Positions 7,101 to 15,705 of a stretch of 39,750 nt of DNA are shown here, one piece after another. Below the pieces are notes generated by a model. That model was given only the letters and a program-made list of their open reading frames with translations, searched no databases and had not been told where the DNA came from. The position numbers and the translations under genes were made by a program. Position 1 is the stretch's first letter. Every line of letters starts with the position of its first letter. The stretch is from Pseudomonadales bacterium (lineage in GTDB: Bacteria; Pseudomonadota; Gammaproteobacteria; Pseudomonadales; Azotimanducaceae): the NCBI GenBank assembly GCA_028280225.1, contig JANQMF010000115.1, forward strand, positions 1-39,750, written 5' to 3'.

Positions 7101-8923
7101 GATTGCACCTCGGTCAAGCGGGCAAGTTTGTGCTGCTGGTAGTAGTCGGCAATGGACTGTTGAATAAAGTCCGCGGAAATAGACAGCCCGGCATAGTAGG
7201 TAATCGACACCAGTTTGTGGGGATCAAAGTCATGCTCGTTGATCAAAAGCTTACGCATCTGGCCGTCACGATTCTGTTCCACCACAAAAACAAACTCGTG
7301 CTCGTTGATAAAGTTGACCACTTCTTCGCCAAAGGGAAATCCCCGTACCCGGCAGGTATCCAACTGAATGCCTTCGGGAGCCAACAGGTCCAGCGCTTCG
7401 GGCATGGGCAACGCGGTTGTGCCAAAATACAACACGCCACCGTTGCAACCGTTTTGAGAAATTTCCGCCCGGGGAATAAGCGTGGCCGCAGTTTGCCATT
7501 TCTTCAGCAGGCGCTCCATATTCCGCTGGTAAGCTTCCGGGTTTTCCGTATACGCGGCAAACTCATCTCGGGAAGTACCCCGGGTAAAAAAACCGCCTTT
7601 ATCCGGATGGGTACCAGGTAACGTGCGGTAACCAATGCCATCACCGTCAACGTCCAGATACCGGCCAAATACTTCCAGATCGTCCAGAGCTTGTGCATCC
7701 AGCACCTTACCCCGGTCGTAACGCCGCTCGTCATCCCACTCTAAGGGGTCGCTGAGGTTGTCGTTCATACCCAGTTCCAGATCACTCAGCACAATGATAG
7801 GGGTTTGCAGCCGGTCCGCCAGATCCAGGGCCAGCGCGGCAAAGTCAAAACATTCCTTGGGATCAGCCGGGAACAGCAGCGGATGTTTGGTATCGCCGTG
7901 GGAGGCGTAGGCTGCGGCCAGCACGTCACTTTGCTGAGTCCGGGTGGGCATGCCTGTCGAGGGACCGGCACGCTGAATATCCCACAGCACCGCAGGTAGT
8001 TCAGCAAAATAGGCCAAACCAAGAAATTCCGACATAAGACTGACCCCGGGGCCGCTGGTTGCGGTAAAGGACCGAGCTCCGTTCCAGGCCGCGCCGATGA
8101 CAATGCCAATGGCGGCAAGCTCATCCTCAGCCTGGATAATGGCAAACTTTTTTTGCCCCGTGGCCTTATCGATACGCAGTTTGTTGGCGTGTTGCTCAAA
8201 CGCTTCCGCAACGGAGGTGGACGGTGTAATGGGATACCAGGCACAGACCGTTGCGCCGCCGTATATGCTGCCCAGCCCCGCCGCCATATTGCCATCAAGC
8301 ATGATCTTATCCCCCAGGCTGTTGCTGCGGCGGACCTGGAGCGGCAACGGCGCGGACAAATACTGGTAGGCGTAGTCCCGGCCAATTTCCAAAGCGTGGA
8401 TATTGGGCGCAATCAGGGCATCCTTACCCTTGTACTGTGTGGCGACCATGCCGGTGATCACTTCAAATTCAATATTGAGCAATCCCGCCAGCGCACCCAG
8501 GTAGGTAATATTTTTAAACAGGCTGCGTTGTTTGGGGTCGGTAAACTCGGTGAGCAACAAGGTGGCGATGGGAATACCGATTTCGTTGATATCATCCCGC
8601 CGCAGGGTTTTGGCCAGGGGTTTGGAATTATCGTAGACCAGATATCCCCCGGGTTTGACCGAAGCGACATCCTCCACCAGGGTTTCTGCGTTCATGGCCA
8701 CCATAATGTCAACCCCCTCACGGCGGCCGAGATAACCCTGTTCGCTGACCCGAACCTCAAACCAGGTGGGTAAGCCCTGGATATTTGACGGAAAAATATT
8801 CCGGGTTGCCACCGGAATGCCCATGCGGAAAAGCGCCTTGGCAAACATGCCGTTGGCACTGGCCGAGCCTGAACCGTTGACATTGGCAAACCGAATAACA
8901 AAGTCGTTGTAGATTGTGTCCAT
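7097..8923 (-). CDS. korA: 2-oxoacid:ferredoxin oxidoreductase, fused gamma-alpha subunit
   Basis: At 608 residues this joins the gamma domain (about 1-190: FVIRFANVNGSGSASANGMF, CoA-side half of the enzyme) to the alpha domain (about 205-600: GNMAAGLGSIYGGATVCAWY, then ITPSTSVAEAFE). The same fusion occurs in the two-subunit KorAB enzymes of Mycobacterium tuberculosis and other aerobes. Together with KorB it forms an alpha2beta2 enzyme that splits a 2-oxoacid with CoA and reduces a low-potential acceptor. Neither subunit carries the extra ferredoxin-like delta domain, so electrons must leave through another protein; the next gene upstream encodes a suitable carrier. The ATG is at 8923, 100 nt from that gene. 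Confidence 0.93.
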   Translation of the reverse strand: MDTIYNDFVIRFANVNGSGSASANGMFAKALFRMGIPVATRNIFPSNIQGLPTWFEVRVSEQGYLGRREGVDIMVAMNAETLVEDVASVKPGGYLVYDNSKPLAKTLRRDDINEIGIPIATLLLTEFTDPKQRSLFKNITYLGALAGLLNIEFEVITGMVATQYKGKDALIAPNIHALEIGRDYAYQYLSAPLPLQVRRSNSLGDKIMLDGNMAAGLGSIYGGATVCAWYPITPSTSVAEAFEQHANKLRIDKATGQKKFAIIQAEDELAAIGIVIGAAWNGARSFTATSGPGVSLMSEFLGLAYFAELPAVLWDIQRAGPSTGMPTRTQQSDVLAAAYASHGDTKHPLLFPADPKECFDFAALALDLADRLQTPIIVLSDLELGMNDNLSDPLEWDDERRYDRGKVLDAQALDDLEVFGRYLDVDGDGIGYRTLPGTHPDKGGFFTRGTSRDEFAAYTENPEAYQRNMERLLKKWQTAATLIPRAEISQNGCNGGVLYFGTTALPMPEALDLLAPEGIQLDTCRVRGFPFGEEVVNFINEHEFVFVVEQNRDGQMRKLLINEHDFDPHKLVSITYYAGLSISADFIQQSIADYYQQHKLARLTEVQS

Positions 8924-9023
8924 ATTTATGGAACCACTCCGTATTGAGCTATTTCTTGTGCTACGTTTCCGGGCCCGTCAAATTCAACGAATTTACGTGA
9001 CACGATCCTACCTACTCGCCTAA

Positions 9024-10805
9024 CTACTCGGCAAAAGAACCCAGTTGGGGGATGTGTATCACGGAACGTTGCATATCCCATGCGTTGGTTGGACAGCGCT
9101 CCGCGCACAGACCACAATGCAGGCAAACGTCTTCGTCCTTGACCATCACCCGTTTGGTGGGCAGGTCCTGAGAAACATAAAGGTCCTGTTCGAGGTTGTC
9201 AGCCGGCGCCATCAGGGTATTGCGCAGCACCTCTTCTTCGGCATTCTCTACAAAACTGATGCAATCCATTGGGCAAATGTCCACACACGCATCACACTCA
9301 ATACACAGACTTTCGGTGAACACCGTTTGCACATCACAATTTAGACAGCGCTGAGCTTCCTCGGCCCCCAGGGTTTGATCAAACCCCAGCTCAACTTCCA
9401 CCTTGACATTGTTGAGCGCCGTTTCCTGTTCAACCAGGGGGACAACCCGGCGCGCCGAGGGATCATGTTCGGAATCATAAGCCCACTCGTGTACCCCCAT
9501 CTTGGTGGAAATGAGGTTGACACCTTCCGGCGGACGGTTCTTGTGCAGGTCTTTGCCCTGACAGAACAAATGGATGCTGATCGCCGCTTGATGCGCGTGG
9601 GCTGACGCCCAAATGATATTTTCCGGACCAAAGGCACTATCGCCGCCAAAAAATACCTTGGGGTTGGTGGTCTGCAGGCTCACTTCATCCAATACCGGAC
9701 AATCCCACTTATCAAATTCAATACCCACGTCCCGTTCGATCCAGGGACAGTGATTATCCTGGCCAATGGCCATCAATATGTGATCCGCTTCAATAAATAC
9801 ATCGGGCTCACCACTGGGCACGTACTTCAAGCGGCCGTCTTCCTCCACCGGTTCAACACAGGCAAAGACAACCCCCTTAAGCTTGCCGTTTTCGTGAACA
9901 AATTCCTTGGGGGGGCGATTGTTGATGATGGGAATACCTTCGCGCATGGCATCTTCTTTTTCCCACTCGGAAGCCTTCATGACTTCAAAGGCGGAACGCA
10001 CCACCACAGTCACCGATTCGGCCCCAAGGCGCAGGGATGTGCGGCAACAATCCATGGCGGTATTACCGCCTCCCATGACAATCACCTTGCCCTCAATCTT
10101 GTCGGTGTGGCCAAAGGCTACACTGGCCAGCCAGTCGATGCCGATGTGAATGTGCGCATCAACTTCCTGGCGGCCGGGCAACTCGAGATCTCTGCCCCGG
10201 GGGGCTCCGGTACCGACAAAGTAGGCATCAAAATCCTGGTCCAGCATGTCCTTCATGCTGGTGATCTCCTGGCCGAAGTGACAGACCACACCCATATTCA
10301 GAATCTGGTCAACTTCTTCGTCCAGCACTTCAACAGGCAAGCGAAATGCCGGAATCTGACTGCGCATCATGCCGCCGCCGTACGGATCTTTCTCGAACAA
10401 GTGCACTTCATAACCAAGGGGCAACAGGTCCCGGGCAACCGCCAGCGACGCGGGACCAGCACCAATCAGCGCGATACGCTTGCCGTTTTTTTGGCTAGGC
10501 ACCCGGGGCATATAGGCACCGATATCTCCCTTGTTGTCCGCCGCAACCCGTTTCAGGCGGCAGATGGCCACCGGCTTTTCTTCCGTGCGCACGCGCCGGC
10601 AAGCGGGTTCACAGGGCCGGTCACAGGTGCGGCCCAGAATGCCGGGAAAAACATTGGAATCCCAGTTGAGCATATAGGCTTCGGTGTATCGCTCCTGGGC
10701 GATAAGGCGAATATATTCGGGAACCGGGGTGTGAGCGGGACAAGCCCATTGGCAATCGACTACCTTGTGAAAATAGCCTGGGCTTTCAATGTCGGTTGGT
10801 TGCAT
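9024..10805 (-). CDS. GltD-like FAD/NAD(P)H oxidoreductase with Fe-S clusters and two C-terminal 4Fe-4S ferredoxin motifs
   Basis: A 593-residue electron-transfer flavoprotein of the glutamate synthase small-subunit (GltD) family. An N-terminal Fe-S helical domain (CQWACPAHTPVPEY, then CDRPCEPACRR) is followed by an FAD-binding Rossmann fold (ALIGAGPASLAVARDL). An NAD(P)H fold follows (IVMGGGNTAMDCCRTSLRLG). The C-terminus has two bacterial-ferredoxin motifs, CIECDACVDICPMDC and CLHCGLCAERCPTNAW, each a C-x2-C-x2-C-x3-C site. It is the first gene of the module with korA and korB, and the likely role is to move electrons between KorAB and NAD(P)H or another ferredoxin. There is no glutaminase or GltB partner nearby, so glutamate synthesis is unlikely. 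The physiological acceptor is unknown. Confidence 0.9.
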   Translation of the reverse strand: MQPTDIESPGYFHKVVDCQWACPAHTPVPEYIRLIAQERYTEAYMLNWDSNVFPGILGRTCDRPCEPACRRVRTEEKPVAICRLKRVAADNKGDIGAYMPRVPSQKNGKRIALIGAGPASLAVARDLLPLGYEVHLFEKDPYGGGMMRSQIPAFRLPVEVLDEEVDQILNMGVVCHFGQEITSMKDMLDQDFDAYFVGTGAPRGRDLELPGRQEVDAHIHIGIDWLASVAFGHTDKIEGKVIVMGGGNTAMDCCRTSLRLGAESVTVVVRSAFEVMKASEWEKEDAMREGIPIINNRPPKEFVHENGKLKGVVFACVEPVEEDGRLKYVPSGEPDVFIEADHILMAIGQDNHCPWIERDVGIEFDKWDCPVLDEVSLQTTNPKVFFGGDSAFGPENIIWASAHAHQAAISIHLFCQGKDLHKNRPPEGVNLISTKMGVHEWAYDSEHDPSARRVVPLVEQETALNNVKVEVELGFDQTLGAEEAQRCLNCDVQTVFTESLCIECDACVDICPMDCISFVENAEEEVLRNTLMAPADNLEQDLYVSQDLPTKRVMVKDEDVCLHCGLCAERCPTNAWDMQRSVIHIPQLGSFAE

Positions 10806-10868
10806 CGCGATACGCGGTATGGCCGCTGGACAAGCCCGGCGCCATTGAACGCTAGTTCTCTCCCATGA

Positions 10869-10896
10869 GTTATGACTTCACTTTAGCGCTTTGCAA
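10869..10896 (-). promoter_or_regulatory. Candidate sigma70 promoter for the GltD-like/korAB operon
   Basis: On the minus strand TTGCAA (10896-10891) and CATAAC (10874-10869) are 16 nt apart, about 65 nt before the first gene of the operon. The -10 match is only moderate, so this is a candidate. Nothing else is visible in 10806-10994. Confidence 0.3.
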
Positions 10897-10994
10897 CTGC
10901 TTTGGCTAGTGCTACAGGCCTTATCAGCCGGGCGTTTGCGCGGTTTTTGGCGAAATTGGAAGAGAATTGCATCATGTTTCAATATTTTATTTAC

Positions 10995-12167
10995 TCACAG
11001 GTTATCCACAGGCCAGTCAAAACGCTGGAGCACATCGGTTCCCAACAGTCCATCCATACCGGGCAAGTCTGCTTCCAATTGCAGCACCCGCAGATCGGTC
11101 ACCACCTGCCCCTGGACTTCCATGTAAGCAATTCGATAGGTGCTGGTTTCAATCACCCCACCCGCGGTGCGCACCCGGACTTTGTCACCCAGGGGTTGAG
11201 CACCCAGGCGCCGCAGCGCCTGTTTGGATAAGCTGGTGATGTTCGCCCCGGTGTCCACCAGCAAGGTGACTTCGCTGCCGCTGCTGCCCCGTACCGATGC
11301 CAACAATTGCCCATCCGCCTTTGCAAATCCCCACCCGCTTTGCGCCCTTGCCAGGGTAAGGGCAAACTGATCCAGGGTTTGTTGACTGATATCGCTGGTG
11401 CCGGTTTCCGCCAGGACCCGCTGCGCCTCTTCCCAGCGTTGCAACTCCGCCAGCGCCCGGGCCCATTCATAACGGTAATAGTCGCTGGTTGGGTATTGCT
11501 GACTGATGTGGCGCCAGAATGCTTCCAGTTCGGCAACCGAGCCCCGGTTCTTCAGCCCTGCGGTAATGGCACCGATGATCTGGTCAGCCCCTTTTTTTGC
11601 CCGGGAGATTTCCTCAGCAAGAAACCCACCATTCATGATGTTGAGCAAAGTTTCCAACGCCGCCTCGCTTGCGCCCTCTATCTGTTGCAGGTCACTGATC
11701 ATGAACAAGGCTTCTACATCTTCGGGAAATTGTTGTGCATAAGCGCGCAAAACCCGGCGCATGGGCAGGGCGTCGTACTTGTTGACGCGCTGCTTAAGCT
11801 GAGCCAGGAAGGCTTGCACATCCTCCGGCGGCAGGTAGCCGGGCAATGCCATATGCTGTTGCAACAAATACCAATTACCCTGATCAATCAGGCTTTGCCA
11901 GCCGGTGAGCCGCGGTGCGCCGTTAACCTCGGCAACCTTGGGACTGTTCAGGGCGGTACCGTCAGGTCCGTTGATCCCGCTTATGCCGCTGCGGCTGACG
12001 CCAAGCTCCTGAAGATTCACCCCACCCTGTTCCGGCTGCCCTTTGTCAGCACCTTGCAGGTGCCCGCCGGCCGCGCCAAGTTGATAACCCAGGATCAAAC
12101 CCAGGCCGCCACCCAGGAGGAAAAACAAGAAGACAAAAAAAAGTGCAAAACGTCGTATGATCAACAT
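10995..12167 (-). CDS. Membrane-anchored retropepsin-like aspartic protease with helical-repeat region
   Basis: A 390-residue protein. An N-terminal hydrophobic segment (RRFALFFVFLFFLLGGGLGL, about 5-24) anchors or exports it. A helical region follows (about 90-280: LYECL-free, rich in Q/A/E helices such as ELQRWEEAQRVLAE), suggestive of TPR-like repeats. A C-terminal retropepsin domain has the catalytic triplet in TLLVDTGANITSL (D305) and the closing GLLGTDVLQRFDW. One DTG per chain means it must dimerise to be active, as in the clan AA single-domain bacterial proteases. It would act at the periplasmic face; the target is unknown. It is divergent from mfd with only 36 nt between start codons, so the two promoters must overlap or reach into coding DNA. 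Confidence 0.8.
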   Translation of the reverse strand: MLIIRRFALFFVFLFFLLGGGLGLILGYQLGAAGGHLQGADKGQPEQGGVNLQELGVSRSGISGINGPDGTALNSPKVAEVNGAPRLTGWQSLIDQGNWYLLQQHMALPGYLPPEDVQAFLAQLKQRVNKYDALPMRRVLRAYAQQFPEDVEALFMISDLQQIEGASEAALETLLNIMNGGFLAEEISRAKKGADQIIGAITAGLKNRGSVAELEAFWRHISQQYPTSDYYRYEWARALAELQRWEEAQRVLAETGTSDISQQTLDQFALTLARAQSGWGFAKADGQLLASVRGSSGSEVTLLVDTGANITSLSKQALRRLGAQPLGDKVRVRTAGGVIETSTYRIAYMEVQGQVVTDLRVLQLEADLPGMDGLLGTDVLQRFDWPVDNL

Positions 12168-12203
12168 AGCTTCTTACCGCGTTGCCGTTAAAATAGCGCC
12201 TCG

Positions 12204-15200
12204 TTGTTATCAGGCTACATCCAAAAGTTGAGCAATCCCGCCACTTACCCGCTGTTACCCAATCCACCCCCCCTGCCGGGTCAAACCGGGCAGAGCATCA
12301 CGTGGACGGGGTTACCGGGCTGTGCTGACGCCTTGGCCGTCAGCGAACTGAGCCAACAATACCACGGCTTAATTCTGGTCATCACCAATAACTCCGCAGC
12401 GGCTCAACGCTGGCAGGGGGCGCTGGAGTTCTTTGGCGGTGATCAACTGTCCTGTCTGCATTTTCCGGATTGGGAAACACTGCCCTACGATGCCTTTTCG
12501 CCCCATCAGGATATCATTTCCGAACGTCTGGCCACCCTGACCGCACTACCGGATCTGCATCGGGGGGTGCTGACGGTGCCGGTGACCACCCTGTTGCAGA
12601 AGATATCCCCCAGACCCTTTCTGGCCGGGTCTACCTTTGCTTTCGCAGAAGGTCAGGTACTGGACCTGCACCAACAGCGCCAGACGCTGGAAGCCAACGG
12701 CTATCTGCACACGGACACGGTCACCGAACGAGGTCAATATGCGGTACGGGGCGCGGTCATGGACATATTCCCCATGGGGGCGGAGCTGCCGGTGCGGATC
12801 GATTTATTCGACGAAGAAATCGAGACTCTGCGAACCTTCGACCCCGGCACCCAGCGGACCGTGGAAAAGATCCCTGCGCTCAACCTCCTCCCCGCTAAAG
12901 AATTTCCTTTTGACGAAGCCGCGGTAGCACGTTTCCGGGACCGGTGGCACAACACGTTTAACGTGGATGTCAGACGCTGCAGCGTGTATCAGGATATCAG
13001 CGCCTTTATTGCGCCCAACGGCATCGAATACTATCTGCCGTTCTTCTTCGACCGCCTGGGCACCCTGTTCGACTACCTGCCGGAAGATGTCCTGATTGTT
13101 ATGCAGGACCAGGTCTTTGAAGCCGCGGAGCACCATCTGGATGAAGTCGGCAAGCGTTACGAGTCTCTCCGTCACGACATCGAGCGTCCCATCCTGCCCA
13201 GTTCGGAGCTTTATCTGGCGCTGGATGAATTACACCATCACCTCAACGGCTATCGTAAAATTAATCTGGCGCCGTCCGCAGCTAAACACACCGTTGATTT
13301 TGGCAGCCGGGCCCTGCCTGACTTATTGGCGGATGCGCGCCAGAAATCACCCGTCAAACGCTTGCAGGGATTTGTGACAAACAGCCATTGCCCGGTGCTG
13401 TTTGTGGCGGAAAGCCCCGGGCGGCGGGAAGTATTTGACGAAATGCTGCGCAAGGCTGATATCCACACCCAGGGGGTGGACGGTTTCCACAATTTCCTGT
13501 CCGAGCCGCGACTTGCCATCACCGTGGCCCCACTGGATGAAGGCACCGTCACCCCCCACTACGTTATTGTCACCGAAACCGATGTCCTGGGCACCCGCCA
13601 GAGTGATCCGCGCCGGGACAGTGGACGCATCATCGATCCTGAACAGGTGGTGCGCAACTTAACAGAGTTGAGTATCGGTGCCCCGGTTGTCCACATGCAA
13701 CATGGTGTTGGCCGTTACCAGGGTCTGCAATCGTTAACCATTGACGGTGAAAGTTACGAATTTCTAACCCTGGTTTATGCCGACGACGACAAACTCTACG
13801 TACCGGTAACCGCCCTGCACATGATCAGCCGGTACGCCGGCAGTGACGAAGAACATGCACCGCTGCACCGTCTGGGTTCGGATCAATGGGACAAGGCAAA
13901 ACGCCGGGCGGCCGAAAAAGTTGTAGATGTGGCGGCTGAATTACTGGATATCTACGCCCGCCGGGAACTGAAAACCTCTCATGCGTTTGTTCTGCAACCA
14001 AGCGAACTGGAAAAGTTTGCTGCGGAATTTCCCTTTGAAATCACCCCCGACCAGCATACCGCCATTGAGGATACCCTGGCAGACATGACCAGCAAACGGG
14101 CCATGGACCGGCTGGTGTGCGGCGATGTGGGTTTCGGCAAAACCGAGGTTGCCATGCGGGCCGCCTTTGTTGCCGTGCAAGGGGGCAAACAGGTGGCCAT
14201 TTTAGTGCCCACCACCCTCCTCGCCCAACAGCATTTTGATACCTTCCGTGACCGCTTTGCCAATTGGCCCATCAGCATAGACAGTATCAGCCGCCTGCGC
14301 AGCCAGGCGGAACTGAACAGCGTGGCGGATCGGCTGCGTAGCGGCAAGCTGGACATTGTTGTCGGCACCCACAAGCTGCTGTCTGATCATCTGGCATTCA
14401 AAGACCTTGGGCTTATCGTCATTGACGAAGAACACCGATTTGGCGTGCGCCAGAAAGAGCGCCTGAAGTCGTTGCGGGCTGAAGTGGATGTGCTGACCCT
14501 CACCGCCACGCCCATCCCGCGTACCTTGAACATGGCCCTGGGTGGTATCAGAGATCTATCGATTATCGCCACCCCACCGGCCAGACGCCTGTCCATTAAC
14601 ACCTTTGTTCAGGAAAAACGCAAAAGCCAGGTCAGAGAAGCCATCAGCCGCGAACTATTGCGCGGCGGACAGGTGTTTTATCTGCACAACGAAGTTCGAT
14701 CCATCCAGAATACCGCTGACGAGATTGCTGAGCTGGTTGCTGATGCGCGTATTGGTGTAGGTCATGGGCAAATGCCCAAACATGATCTGGAACGGGTGAT
14801 GTCGGACTTTTATCACCGGCGGCTTAATGTCCTGGTGTGCACCACAATTATTGAGAACGGCATCGACATCCCCAATGCCAATACTATTTTGATCGACCGG
14901 GCGGATAAATTTGGCTTGGCCCAACTGCATCAACTGCGCGGCAGGGTGGGCCGCAGTCACCGTCAGGCTTATGCTTATTTGCTGACCCCCCATCCAAAGG
15001 CCATGACCGCTGATGCGAAAAAACGGCTGGACGCCATCGAAGCCGCCGGGGAACTTGGGGTGGGTTTTACCCTGGCCACCCACGATATGGAAATACGCGG
15101 CGCCGGTGAGCTGTTGGGGGACGACCAATCCGGGCAAATTGAAGCCATTGGCTTCTCCCTGTACATGGACTTGCTCAACCGGGCGGTGCAGGCCCTGCAA

Positions 15201-15695
15201 AACGGTGAATCTCCAAATCCGGAAATACCCCTGGAACCGGTCAGCCAGGAGGTTAATCTGCATACCCCCACCCTGATCCCGGAAGACTATCTTCCCGATG
15301 TGCACACCCGGCTTATTCTGTACAAACGCATCGCCAATGCCGCCAGTGCCCGGGAACTGGACGAGTTGCAGGTTGAAATCATCGACCGCTTTGGCCTGCT
15401 GCCCCAGCCGATGAAACATCTGTTTGCGGTAACCCAGCTGAAACTGGCCAGTCAGGCGTTGGGTATTTTAAAGGTGGATATTGGTGACCAGGGCGGCAAA
15501 CTGGAATTCAGCAGCACCACGGTGGTTGATCCGATAAAAATAGTCCACCTGGTGCAGAACGAGCCCAATACCTATACCTTGGATGGGGCTTCGGTACTGC
15601 GCACCCGCAAAACCCTGGAACACTTTGACCAGCGTCTCCAGTTTGCCCACCAACTTATCGAGGCGTTGTCCCCTGAACAAACAAAGGCTGCCTAA
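12204..15695 (+). CDS. mfd: Transcription-repair coupling factor Mfd
   Basis: A 1163-residue translocase that removes stalled RNA polymerase and recruits UvrA to the lesion. Domains in order: an N-terminal UvrB-like damage-repair module (DWETLPYDAFSPHQDIISER), a CarD-like RNA polymerase interaction domain (APVVHMQHGVGRYQGLQ), and the RecG-like motor. The motor has Walker A GDVGFGKTEVAMRAAF (about 636-651), DEEH box VIDEEHRFGVRQKERLK (about 739) and the motif VI segment QLRGRVGRSHRQAYAY. A C-terminal TRCF domain follows (LIPEDYLPDVHTRLILYKR). The start is uncertain: the frame begins with TTG at 12204, another TTG is at 12228, and neither has a good ribosome binding site. csiV follows 10 nt later. 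Confidence 0.97.
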   Translation: MLSGYIQKLSNPATYPLLPNPPPLPGQTGQSITWTGLPGCADALAVSELSQQYHGLILVITNNSAAAQRWQGALEFFGGDQLSCLHFPDWETLPYDAFSPHQDIISERLATLTALPDLHRGVLTVPVTTLLQKISPRPFLAGSTFAFAEGQVLDLHQQRQTLEANGYLHTDTVTERGQYAVRGAVMDIFPMGAELPVRIDLFDEEIETLRTFDPGTQRTVEKIPALNLLPAKEFPFDEAAVARFRDRWHNTFNVDVRRCSVYQDISAFIAPNGIEYYLPFFFDRLGTLFDYLPEDVLIVMQDQVFEAAEHHLDEVGKRYESLRHDIERPILPSSELYLALDELHHHLNGYRKINLAPSAAKHTVDFGSRALPDLLADARQKSPVKRLQGFVTNSHCPVLFVAESPGRREVFDEMLRKADIHTQGVDGFHNFLSEPRLAITVAPLDEGTVTPHYVIVTETDVLGTRQSDPRRDSGRIIDPEQVVRNLTELSIGAPVVHMQHGVGRYQGLQSLTIDGESYEFLTLVYADDDKLYVPVTALHMISRYAGSDEEHAPLHRLGSDQWDKAKRRAAEKVVDVAAELLDIYARRELKTSHAFVLQPSELEKFAAEFPFEITPDQHTAIEDTLADMTSKRAMDRLVCGDVGFGKTEVAMRAAFVAVQGGKQVAILVPTTLLAQQHFDTFRDRFANWPISIDSISRLRSQAELNSVADRLRSGKLDIVVGTHKLLSDHLAFKDLGLIVIDEEHRFGVRQKERLKSLRAEVDVLTLTATPIPRTLNMALGGIRDLSIIATPPARRLSINTFVQEKRKSQVREAISRELLRGGQVFYLHNEVRSIQNTADEIAELVADARIGVGHGQMPKHDLERVMSDFYHRRLNVLVCTTIIENGIDIPNANTILIDRADKFGLAQLHQLRGRVGRSHRQAYAYLLTPHPKAMTADAKKRLDAIEAAGELGVGFTLATHDMEIRGAGELLGDDQSGQIEAIGFSLYMDLLNRAVQALQNGESPNPEIPLEPVSQEVNLHTPTLIPEDYLPDVHTRLILYKRIANAASARELDELQVEIIDRFGLLPQPMKHLFAVTQLKLASQALGILKVDIGDQGGKLEFSSTTVVDPIKIVHLVQNEPNTYTLDGASVLRTRKTLEHFDQRLQFAHQLIEALSPEQTKAA

Positions 15696-15705
15696 GCTGC
15701 TCACC

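Noticed and set aside
9750-10868. A 372-residue plus-strand ORF antisense to the GltD-like gene
   Set aside because: The minus-strand protein has complete Fe-S, FAD and ferredoxin motifs; the antisense frame has none and follows from GC-rich codon use.
11307-12191. A 294-residue plus-strand ORF antisense to the retropepsin-like gene
   Set aside because: The minus frame has the anchor and DTG motif; the plus frame shows no domain and ends against mfd.
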